Below are positions 1 to 10,000 of a stretch of DNA of 64,000 nt, piece by piece; position 1 is the stretch's first letter, and every line of letters starts with the position of its first letter. Position numbers and translations under genes: made by a program. The stretch lies in contig JAEHOE010000020.1 of assembly GCA_016858145.1 (NCBI GenBank), positions 744,001 to 808,000 of the forward strand, written 5' to 3'. The notes below the pieces were generated by a model, which saw only the letters and a program-made list of their open reading frames with translations, was not told where the DNA came from and did no database searches. The DNA is from Edaphochlamys debaryana (taxonomy: Eukaryota; Chlorophyta; Chlorophyceae; Chlamydomonadales).

Positions 1-615
1 GCAAGCTCGCTAACGCCGCGTCGGCATCACGGTATCACCGATGGTTGCCCCTGGTCGTCTCCCTTGTTCATGTCGACATCGACTATAGAGGGTTGCCGAC
101 CGCGTGTCCCGATTCTCCCGAAACACATGTCGGCCCGACCTTCGCGACCCCCGTTCCCTTGGAGTGGGGCCCCTTGACGCCAACGCCAAGTGCAATCCAG
201 GCTGACACGCAAAGCTCTTCTAGCTCAGCTCAACAGGATAGGGCCGTTATGAACCCCGCCATAAGCCTCGTTGCACCGAGATGACCGAGCACCTGGCCTT
301 CTCTCTTTCTGCAACTTGAGCAAAAGGGGGGGCATTACGTGCAGGGGGGGGGGGGCTACGGGGGCTACGAGGGATGCAGGGGAGCGCGAGCAGGGGAGCG
401 CGCGGGGTTCGTGGAGGCGCCGTGCCCCCAAAACAGCACGCAATGCTTTAAAGCACACCGTTGCCCACAGCGACAGCAGTACGCCTCATTTTATTTTCAT
501 AAAGCTTCCCCTAAACTTGCAACACCTTTGCTGGCGAGACCTGCGACCGTTTGTGTATTGCAGTTTTGTAGCTCAATTGTCGACTGCGTGACTTACAGCC
601 CACATAGCAGCCGGG
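1..615. other. Intergenic, upstream of the ankyrin gene
   Basis: No gene is recognised here. Open frames are short, overlap one another and resemble nothing known. A G-run lies at about 336-352. The last ~100 bases before the ATG at 616 would be the 5' leader of the next gene. No convincing TATA box was seen. Confidence 0.5.
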
Positions 616-2751
616 ATGCCGCCTGGCGAGCTCGGGTGCAACAGGCCCGATGGAGAACCCGAGCCCGGCAGCGCCGCGCAGCTGTGGCTTCCCGAGCTCG
701 TGGACCGCATCGCCTCCTTCGTGCCATGCAACGACGTGGCGTGCAACAGGCTAGTGGACCGTGCCGCGGCAGCCCAGCTGCAGCGGTACGCCACCATCCA
801 CCTCTCGCAGCCCGTTTCCCCGGCCATCTTCGCAGCGCACTGGTCCGCCGCCGCCCCTTGCCGCAAGCTCAACTTGGGCAAACGACGGCACGGCTGCCAG
901 CGGTGTCGTGGAGAACCTGGCCGCTGCGTCCCAGGCTGCGGGGTGCCGCCTCTCGGTGGAGTTCCTGCTCTCCGCCGCTGCAGCGGGCCGCATCGAGTGC
1001 TGCCGCTGGCTGCTGGCACCGGGGCGCTTCCAGCCAGAATTCAAGGACTTCTTGGAGGTGATATGCGCTGCCGCTCGCTTTAGGTCGCTGCCCTGCTGCC
1101 GCTGGCTGGCGGAGCACTGCCGGGCCTTCAAGCCCCTGCCCCCGGACTGGGGGGCGGTCCTGGAGGCGGCCGCTGCGAGCGGCGACAAAGCCATTTGCCA
1201 GTGGTGCCTGGACCGCAGCGGTGGAGAGGCGTGGTCCGACGCTGCGCTGCGGGCGGCCCTCCGCCGGGGCCACGTGGCCCTGGCCGAGTGGCTGGCTGCC
1301 CTGCACGACGCGCAGTGGTCCCTCACCGGCAGTGCGTGCCTGGCGGCGGCGGCCAAGGGCTGCGACGCCGCCACCTTCCGCCGCCTGTGCGGGCAGTCCG
1401 GCTCCGTCCGCTCCATGCCCCGCTTCCACCTGAACGACATCTTCCAGGCCGCCGTCACCAGCCGTACCCCCGACTGGCGGGCCAAGGCCGACCTCCTGCT
1501 CTCGCTCTGCCCCCCCGGCGAGGCACCCGGGGCCGTCATCGTGGTGGGTCTGACCGACCCAGGGACCATGCTGGAGCGTCTGACGTGGCTGCAGGACCAC
1601 GGCTTCCCGCTGCGGGGCACCACGGGGGTGCAGTGCCTGGCGGCGGCGGTGGAGGCGAACAGCAAGGAGGCGGTGGAGTGGCTGCTGGACGCGGGCGTGT
1701 GGCCGGACGACAAGAGCGAGGACGAGGAGGAGCACTTCGGGGGCGCGTTCGGGGGCATGGGCCCGTCTGACTACTTCTGGCTCAGCGGGCTGCGGGCAGC
1801 CGCACGGAAGGGCAACGTGGACGTCTTGCGGCTGTTGGCGGAGGAGGAGTGCGTAACCAACCCGCAGCCGATCGCAGAGGCGGCGGCGGCGGCCGGCTGC
1901 CTGCCCGTCCTGGAGCTGCTTGACGAGTGCTTCGGGCCGTGGTCGCTTGGCGGCTTCGAGCTGTTCGAGGCGGGCGTGTCGTCGGGCAGTCTTGAGGTCA
2001 TGGCCTGGCTCAAGGACCGGCCCGACGGCAACGTGACGCCGCGGCTGTGGCTCAGCGCCGCGGCTTCCGGCAGCGAGGCGGCGCTGGAGCTGCTGGCGCT
2101 GACGTGGGACTGCCCGCCACCGGTGGGTGTGCGTACGGGTCGAGGGATGGCCTCGGGGCATGGCCGGGCTCTGGCACCGGATTGCTTGTTGAGGGGGGGA
2201 GGTTTGAAACGGCCAGGCCGGGAAGGGTGTCCGAGCGGCTGCCGCGGGATGGTCCTGGGGCGTGACGGCCTGGGCCTGCCTTGACCGCGGATGTCATCTC
2301 GCATGTACAGAAGCGTCTTGTTGTGCGCCGGCAACATCTCTGCCCGCCGCTCCCCTCACCCCTACAGGAGGGCGGTGAGCCCTACCCTGTGGTCATGGGC
2401 AACGGCGACATGCACACGTGCCGGGTGCTGCGCCGCCTGGGCGCGCCGTAGGGCAGGTGCGGCGGCCTGGTGGAGGCCTGGCTGACTAAGGCCTCGCAGC
2501 AGGATCAGCAGCAGGAGGCGCCGGTCGCCAAGGCCAAGGCCAAGCAGGCGGAGGGCCAGCAGGCCGGACTTAAGGACAGCACGCAGGCAACCGCTGGGCG
2601 CAAAGCGTGCGTAGGGGCGCCAGCGGCAGAGTCCGTGCCTCGGGGGAGGATGAGTGTGTGGACTGCGCGGAGGGCTGTGTTCCTGGCCCTCGTGTTTGGG
2701 CTCCCCGGCTGGCTGCTGGTGCTGCTCCTGGCGTGGCTGCAGAGGCGGTAG
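616..2751 (+). pseudogene. F-box-like/ankyrin-type repeat protein, disrupted
   Basis: The first segment (616-889, frame 1) carries an F-box-like start, LPELVDRIASF. The frame then jumps at 889/890 to frame 2, which encodes ankyrin-like repeats of about 30 residues (units such as 'AAASGDKAICQWCLD' and 'AARKGNVDVLRLLAEE') to 2122. A phase-0 intron fits 2123 (GTGGGT) to 2367 (CAG). Exon 2 continues the family sequence from 2368 but meets TAG at 2449-2451, where the frame otherwise runs on to 2751 and ends in a hydrophobic segment (VFLALVFGLPGWLLVLLLAW). From memory of this algal family, the residue at the TAG is normally Trp, and several residues are missing at the frame jump. Two independent lesions make a pseudogene most likely; a sequencing error at 889 cannot be excluded. 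Members probably serve as protein-interaction or ubiquitin-adaptor scaffolds, but that role is inferred. Confidence 0.72.
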
Positions 2752-2779
2752 GGAGGATAAGCGTTGGTCCTGGCGGCTC

Positions 2780-3575
2780 GATACGACTTTTGTCTTTGGA
2801 TGGCTGGTGGGGCAAGGGCGTGGAATGGAGCGAGGGTTGAGGAAGGGCCAGGGGGGGGTAAGGACAAAGAATTTGCACCCCATGCCGCAAAAGTTCCTGA
2901 CCCCCCTGACCCACCCACCCACCCATGCCGTACGGCGTACGGCAGCACTGCACATGCACCAAGCGTACGGCAACCTCTTTCATTTCTGCATCTACGGGCT
3001 CAATTCACGTGTGCTATTGCGTGGCAAGCCGTCTTGGGGCGAAGGCCAGACGGCGTCTGTCCATTGACCATGGACGCGTCCATCGACCCACAAAGAGGGT
3101 CCTGCCGCAGCTACCACCGTAGCGCTTACTGCTTCTGGCTGCTTGTGTGACAAAGTGGCTGTGCGTCACACAACAGGAAGCGGTGGGGATGGCCCCCCAC
3201 GTGTTACGCAACGCTGGCATGCCGACATGTCGGGTCATGCCCGGCCTGGACCCACCTCCCGACCGCTGAACGTGGTGCTCAGGCATACCTAGAGTTCAGA
3301 CCTTGTCAATACACGCCTGATGGACCCTTGGAAGAGCGCAGGAGCCGACGGAAGGGGTCCTGCCCGCCGTGACGAAAGTTCCTGGGCCCCCCTTGACGAA
3401 AGTTCCCGGACCCCCCAACCCACCCACCCACCCTGAACTTTTTGGGCCTGGATCTTTGCAATACCAACCTCGAATTAAATTCTGAAAGCGGATTTAGGCT
3501 CCTTTGGCCAAGATCTTTTCAAAGGAAGCATGGGGTACTTCTACATCGTTCCTACCCCCCCCCTGGAAGGGCTGT
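2780..3575 (+). repeat. Left arm of a 3-kb inverted repeat structure
   Basis: This segment matches, in opposite orientation and the same internal order, the sequence at 5085-5825. Shared landmarks in order are: a G-run followed by GTAA; CAAAAGTTC with C-runs and CCCACCCACC; TGCCGTAC; TTGACCAT with CGCGTCCAT; CATGCCGACATGT; GTGGTGCTCAGGCA; paired GAAAGTTC motifs at about 3374 and 3396; and CTGAAAGCGGATTT with GGCTCCT at about 3481-3500. Spacing between landmarks is nearly the same in both arms (about 480 against 465 bp between the first and last AAGTTC blocks). No coding potential is evident. Confidence 0.78.
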
Positions 3576-4782
3576 TGCTTTTGATGCCAAACCCACTGAG
3601 TTACTCTGCTATGATCGTGCTGGCATGATCGCTATGGGACTTATGGCCTGCTGCTGTGAGGCCCTGTACTGCCTACTGCGAGCCTGCGACTCACTATGTG
3701 CAAGTCTGCACGCACTGCTAGAGTTGGCCTCCGCGTGGGCCTGAATCGCCTGATGGCCTGACGAATGGGGTGCGTTGGGTGCAATGCCAGCCAGCTGGCC
3801 AGAGTGCTGCAGGAGAGCTGAGACCTGAGAGAGCCCGTATGGAACTTCATGGCTGATCCTTCTCCGTATGACAACAGCATTAGGCAACAGCGCTGGGCCG
3901 CTGGCTCTCTTCCCTAGCAAACTTCAAGGTCTCTCAAAAAGCGGACCTTCGTGAGTGCTCGTTGGTCCCGCGTTCGGCCCCGTTTGGCAGCCAGCGGCCA
4001 TGCCCCATTACATCATTTGCTGAGCCTGCAAGCCCCTGCCTCCCAGCTCACATGCATGCACGCACACAACTGTTCGCCTCCGCCATAAAAGCCATAATCC
4101 GTGCCACGGGGGTCAATGCAACGTGCAACTAACCGGGTCTGGCCCACCAGCCGGATGCGACAGGGTAAGTAAGCAACAAGCAAAGTTGTTCCGCCCAGGA
4201 GGACCCCAGCACGTAGAGTGCATGTTACCTTCGATTACCTTTGGGGCCGTGGACAACGGGCGGTTACCGGCCATGACGCTCAGCTCTCCGGCGGCTCGCA
4301 AGGTATCCCGACCCGAGCGAACCACGCGTACACAGACCTGTAGGTGACGGAAGACCCGGGCCACGGGGGTGTGCCACGGGGGTGTCATGCCGACCCTGCC
4401 CATCCCTGCCGTACGCCTGATACCCACCACGACTCTCCCCCTACATGACCACGCTACCTCCTGCCCACAAACAGACAATTCGCATGGCACGGCTCTCATG
4501 CGGTCATCCGCGACCCTCCTGGCCAAGGCTGTGACGCGGTGAGACAGGTAAGCTCACAGGGCGCGGGGCACGTCCCCCTTTCCCCTCCGCATTGCCCGCA
4601 CCTGCCCGCGCGACCCCAGGCCGCAGCTCCCACGGGTCCCGTGGTGTACGCGGTACTCTGTGGAGCGGCATTGAAGTGGCCACGTTTTTTTCCCTCCTTG
4701 ATGAACGTGATGAACCCGGGCTGTGCTCTGAAACCATCGGACTGGGAGTCTGGGACACAGATGGGAGGGGCTCTCACGAGTG

Positions 4783-4806
4783 TAGAAATAGAAATAGAAA
4801 TAGAAA
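4783..4806. repeat. (TAGAAA)4 microsatellite
   Basis: Four perfect TAGAAA units followed by TATC. It is a short AT-rich island in otherwise GC-rich DNA, lying between the two inverted arms. Confidence 0.9.
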
Positions 4807-5084
4807 TATCTAACGCCGGGTTACCCCTGGCGTGGGTTAAGTAGGGGGGGTTGGTCAGACCCGCCACTATGTCTCACGAGTGTATCCGAGGAAGGGGGGC
4901 AGAGGCTCTTCCAGCATCCGGGCGGATTGGCGCCGTTCGAGCTGCATGTCTAACAGCGCCGAGGTAGTCCAACTAGTCCACTCACCAGCCGACCAGCGCC
5001 ATGACACCCGGCATTCCGGCCCCTGGCCCGACCGCCGGTGACTGTACCTGGCCTCATGTCTCCATCACCTAGTGCAATTTGTGG

Positions 5085-5825
5085 CCCCTGCCACAGGGGG
5101 GGGGCAGGAAGTGTAAAAATACACACCACGCTTCAACTTTGAAGAGCTCGACAAGAGGAGCCCAAATCCGCTTTCAGGATGAAAATCGAGGTGGTAAGAA
5201 AAAAGTGACGAGCCCTCAAAGTGGGGGGGGGGAGGGGGGGGGAGGGGGGTCCCGAACTTTTGTACAGCTCCCGTCCGAACTTTTGTCACAGCGGTCTGAC
5301 GCAGCCCAAGGGCCCTTTCCTTGCGTAGAAGCATGGTATCAAGCAGAGGCTGAACCGCGGGTGTGCCTGAGCACCACAGACCATAGGGATGGTGGTCGAA
5401 GGGTGGCTGTGGGTGCCACATGTCGGCATGTCCGCGCGTGGGACACGTCACGACCGTCGCTGCCACCGCTGCTAGGCGTCCGGGTGTACTATTATGACCG
5501 TAGTTCGTCATGTAGGAGGCCTAGGGCATGAATAGTGCGGATGCAAGGTACCGGAGAGTGGTCCATGGACGCGGGGATGGTCAACGGGACCCAAGCCTCA
5601 TCGACGCTTCCGGTTCACGCGCAAGGGAGTAGCGCACACGAAGCGCAGCCTATTGGCACAATAGTCGAGGGAAATGGGTTACAATATGGCCATGTACGGC
5701 AGTGTGTGCAATGTACGGCACGGGGGTGGGGTGGGGGGGTCGGGGGGGGCCGAACTTTTGTGGGGTGGTGTATGGAACTAATGTTTTTACCCCCCCCCCT
5801 GCCTGCCAAATGCAAATGTCGTGCA
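5085..5825 (-). repeat. Right arm of a 3-kb inverted repeat structure
   Basis: The reverse complement reproduces the block order of 2780-3575: G-run plus GTAA, ACAAAAGTTC with long C-runs, TGCCGTAC, CGTTGACCAT, CATGCCGACATGT, GTGGTGCTCAGGCA, two ACAAAAGTTC motifs (plus-strand 5251-5283), then CTGAAAGCGGATTT and GGCTCCT. Divergence is substantial, so the duplication is old or this is a diverse element family. The outer and inner limits are approximate. Confidence 0.76.
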
Positions 5826-7028
5826 CCGATCTCCGTGTCTGGGGTGCCCTACAAGCTCCGCCGCCCTTTCCCCCGCGGGCCCGTGGGTGGCATCTCAAAC
5901 TCCCCAAAGCGTATCCGCGTCTTACGAGCCGTGCGTCAGCTTTGGCGCCCACCCACTCGGGTCCAGTGGCTAGTCCCCATGGCCACGGTACTCGAAGGCC
6001 CCCAATGCGGGCCAGTACAGCCCCAGAGGCCCCGAGCCCCAGAGTGCCTCACGCCCCAAGATAACCGAACCCACTCTGCGCTTGCATGGCATGGTGGGAC
6101 TATGATGGGACTCGGATGTACCGGTACTCAATTTCACTCCATTCCACTACAGATATTTCGTTGCACGCTGATATTAATGTGGCACCCTGTCTTCTTGAAA
6201 TGGGGCGGATGAAGCGTAAACGGTCTTGCTCCTCGGCCCCCTCTCACTGTCCCAGAGGGCATCGTTTCCGAGCGTGGCCCGACGGCGCCTGAGGCGCGCA
6301 GGTCGAGGGGGCGCCTGGGCAAGCCCAAGCGCGTGCGTGATGCGACTTAGGTCACTCCCCTAGACGGACAGGTGGTGGCCCGTCGGAGGGAACCCGGGCT
6401 TCAACAGTTGACGTTACAGTGGCCGCACTCTTGCAGCGGCCCTTCCTACGCAACTGCGGCGGAGGCCAAGCACCTCGTGCCGACCGTACATCGACGCTAT
6501 CTCTTGTCAACAGCAGCTTTCCCTAGGAAGTTTTCTCCAGTCAGGGTACAGACCGGAATGCAACAAAGCTACGGCCCTTCCTCCGCCATCTGTGCCGTTC
6601 CCTTTGCGGGTGGCAATCTATTGCCGGCGGCTTACCCCATCGGCCACCGACACCAATCAATACTTGCCGGCTCCTTGTCCAGTGCCTGCCCCCAACAATG
6701 CATCTGACTCAGGAAGCGCCTTCCCTTGAACCTGTTCTGCTTTCCAGCACCTCCAGCGCTGGCACCCCTGCCTTTTGCTTGCACACTTCTGCAAACGCCC
6801 GTCCGGCTCATGGCGATTGTTCAATGCCTGACTGGGGGCCCACGGGCAATGGCCTCGCATGCAGCCCAACGCCACAAGCGCAGGTCTGTAGTCTGACTCC
6901 CGTAGCGCCTAGCCTAAGCTCAAAACTGATCCTGATGTGGCTCCTGTGGGAGCAAGCATGGCCTTGCACGCCGCCTCAACCCGGCCTGTCACTGCCCCTC
7001 CCGCTGTCAACTCCAAAACACTTGAACG

Positions 7029-10000
7029 CTACCTGAAGTAGCGGGGGGAGGTGAGGCCGTTGGGCCCAAGCATGCGGGCCGCTGGGCTTTGTGCCCCTGC
7101 CGGCCCCAGCCCGCCAAACAGCGACTGGACGCCCGCTTGCCGCGCCTGCTGCGGCGCATGGACCTGCGCTGGTGCCGGGGCGGTGGTCTCCCAGCACTGC
7201 AGTAGCGTCTGCTGCCGGGGCTTGCGGGCGCCTGCCGCTGTGTGCGGCTGTGCAGCAGGCCGCGGCTGCGGCACCGCCTGCGGCTGCGGCACGTTCTCCG
7301 TGGGGCAGGGCAGCTCCGGGAAGACCTCCGGCACGGAGCGCTGCACCCCACGCGCGGGCGGCAGCGCGGGCGCAGGCGGCGGCGGCATCCTCCCGCCAGC
7401 TGCTGCTGCGGGGGCCGCCGCTGCCGCCTGGCGAGGCGCCGACTGGGAGCCCATAGCCATGGGCATGACCGCTCCAAAGCCCGTGCCCCAGCCGCCTGCC
7501 GCTGCTCCGTCGCCGCCGCTCCCGTTGCGGCCGTGCTCAGGGAAGCAGCGGCTCGACTCGTCCGGCAGGATCTCTGACACAGCCACCTCGCCGCCACGGC
7601 CCTGCTGCTGTCCCAGCTGCTGAGGATGAGGATGCTGCGCCCCTGCCCCGGCCGGCTGCGACCGGCCCCCGAACAGGCGGCCGAAGTTGACGCTGCCGTG
7701 CCGCTCCATGGCGTCTCCGCCCTGGCTGCGCAGCTCAAACCCGTCGTCGTCATCCCCGTCCCCGTCCCCGGCCCGCAGCGCAGGCGACGCCACGGTCCGC
7801 TCCTCCGCCGGCAGCGGCCGGCCCCAGCGCTGCGCCGCCGCCTCCCTGTACCCCGCGCCCTCGGCCCCCTCCTCCTCCCCATCCTCGGGGAAGGTGGCGG
7901 GGACCACCTGCGTGCTGCCGCCCTGCGTGGCCTGCGTCTCGAACACCACCGACAGGGAGCGCACGCTGCACTCCAGCGTCAGGCCCATCTCCTCGTCCTC
8001 GTCCTCCTCCGCTGCCTCCGCCTCCTCATCGTCGGTTTCCACCTGCTCGTCCGCGTCGCCGCTGGCCTGCCTCGCTAGCAGCTCCTGAGCCTGCTCATCC
8101 TCGGGATCAAGAACCAGGCGCCGTACGCCCGGAGCCAAATCCTCGTCATCGTCATCCTCCGTACCGGCGCCGTCATCGCTGTCTGACTCAGCTGCCATTG
8201 CCGCCGCCGTCCGGTTAGGCCCGGGAGGCGAATCGTCGGGGGAGTCAAAGCGCAGGCGCGTGCCCAGGCCGAAGCCCTCCTGGCCCGCGCCGCCGCCAAG
8301 CAGGCGTGCCACGTCCGCAGCAGGGCCTGCCGCCGCCGCCTCTGCACGGGCGGCCTCGCCGGAGGAGCGGGAGCTGCGGGGCTGGGAGGCGGCGGCGGAG
8401 GGCGGCGGAGCGGGCGGCTGCGCGGCAGCGGAGGGCGAGAGGAGGCCAAAGCCGAAGGGGGACATGACGGCTCCGTCACGCTCAGACCGGGCCTCCTCTG
8501 CCCGGCGGCGGTAGAACTCCTTGGACGCCTCAGAGCCCCTCGGGCCGGTGCGGGACGCAGTGCCGACCTTCGGCGCAGGGCTGGCAGAGCCGTCACTGAG
8601 GGCAATGCCGGGAGCGCCAAAGAGGACCCCGTGGAGGGGCAGTGACGGGCCGCCACGCTTCTGAGCCGACGGCGGCGGGAGGAACGGTGCTGGCGGGGGC
8701 GGCGGCAGCACGGCGGCTGCGCCAGAGGGCGAGAGCAGGCCAAAGCCGAAGGGCGACATGACGGCTCCGTCTCGCTCGGACCGTGCCTCCTCCGCCCGGC
8801 GGCGGTGGAACTCCTTCGAGGCGGCGGAGGTGCGGGCGCCGGTGCGGGAGGCCGTGCCCACCTTGGGGGCCGGGCTTGCGGAGCCGTCTGTCAAGTGGTG
8901 GCTGGGGGTGCCGAGCAGGCCAGCGTGAAGCGGCAGGGCGGCTCCAGCCGCCGCCGTCGCCATAGCGGCAGCGGCGCCGAAGCCCAGGCGGCTGCCGCCG
9001 CCAGCCTTGCGGCAAGACGAGGGCACGAGGCGAGGGAAGGGCGAGGGCGGCACTGCCGACGGCCCGGCCGTCTCGGCGGTCGAGGCAAGGGCGGCGGCAG
9101 CGTTGGTGCGGGGCCGCGACTTGCTGATGGGCGTGGGCGTGGGGCCGTTGGCCGCAGCCAGGGCCGCCTCAGAGACGGAGAAGTGCAGCGGAGATGTGGC
9201 ATCACGTGGCGGGCTGCCGAAGGCGCCCTCACCGCCGGCCTCGTCCTCGAACACGTATGACCGGCGGGCCTTCTTGAGCGGCGTCGGGTTGTCGCCGGCC
9301 CGCGGCGCGAGCCCCACGGCGTCGGTGCCGGGGTGGCTGCGGCGGCCCACGCTGCGCGGCGGCGGCAGCGCCGCCGCCGCCTCGGCTGCGTACCTGGCGG
9401 CAGCGGCGTCACACTCCGTGTCCATCGCATCGCCGCCGCTGGCGCCGCCGGCGGCGCCGTCGCCCTCGTCGTCGCTGCCGGCGGACGTGTAGCCGAAGTT
9501 GCGGAGCGCGGCGCCAAAGCTGGGCATGGTGACGCAGTGGAAGAGGCCGCCGTCGCCGTCCTCGCGGTCCTCGAGGGAGCCCTCGCGACTGGCTCGGTCC
9601 ACGGCGGGGCCCGGGGCAACGCCGGCGCTGACAGAGGGAACGCTGTGGAGCGAGGGAGCGCTGCGCGCGGCGAAGTCGGGGCGGGCGTCGGGGCCGGCGG
9701 CGGCCGCAGCAGCGGCGGCGAAGGGAGGTGCGGCGGCGAAGGGCGAGGGTGGCACGGCAGGGCGCTGGGAGCGCGTGGGGGACTGCAGGGACTCGCCGCC
9801 GCGGAGGTCGCCGCCGCCGGGCTCTGCCACAACTGGGGCCAGTAGGCGCGGCAGGGACCCCCTGGAGGCGGCCGGGGCGGCGGAGCGGGGCGATGCAGCC
9901 GGGGCGGCACGAGGCGTGCCAGGGGCACCGGCTGGAACGCCAGCGCTGGCCGTGGGCAGCGCCGGGGCTGCTGCCTCCTCCAGCTCGGGTGGCGGCGGCG

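Larger units (their letters stand above)
2752..7028. other. Long intergenic region, repeat-bearing
   Basis: About 4.3 kb without a recognisable gene. It contains two long imperfect inverted arms (2780-3575 and 5085-5825, listed separately), a hexanucleotide microsatellite, a short tandem duplication of CCACGGGGGTGTG near 4358-4385, and several G/C homopolymer runs. The open frames are low-complexity or shadow frames. The right-hand ~600 bp is probably the CDT2 3' UTR: TGTAA, the usual volvocine polyadenylation signal, occurs on the minus strand near 6414. Confidence 0.55.

Noticed and set aside
751..2161. Long minus-strand frames opposite the ankyrin gene
   Set aside because: Antisense of high-GC coding sequence. 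The plus strand shows repeat periodicity and family motifs.
5079..5531. Short frames in the 5.1-5.5 kb region as genes
   Set aside because: They lie in the inverted repeat arm, contain homopolymer-derived Gly/Pro runs, and are not conserved in frame between the two arms.
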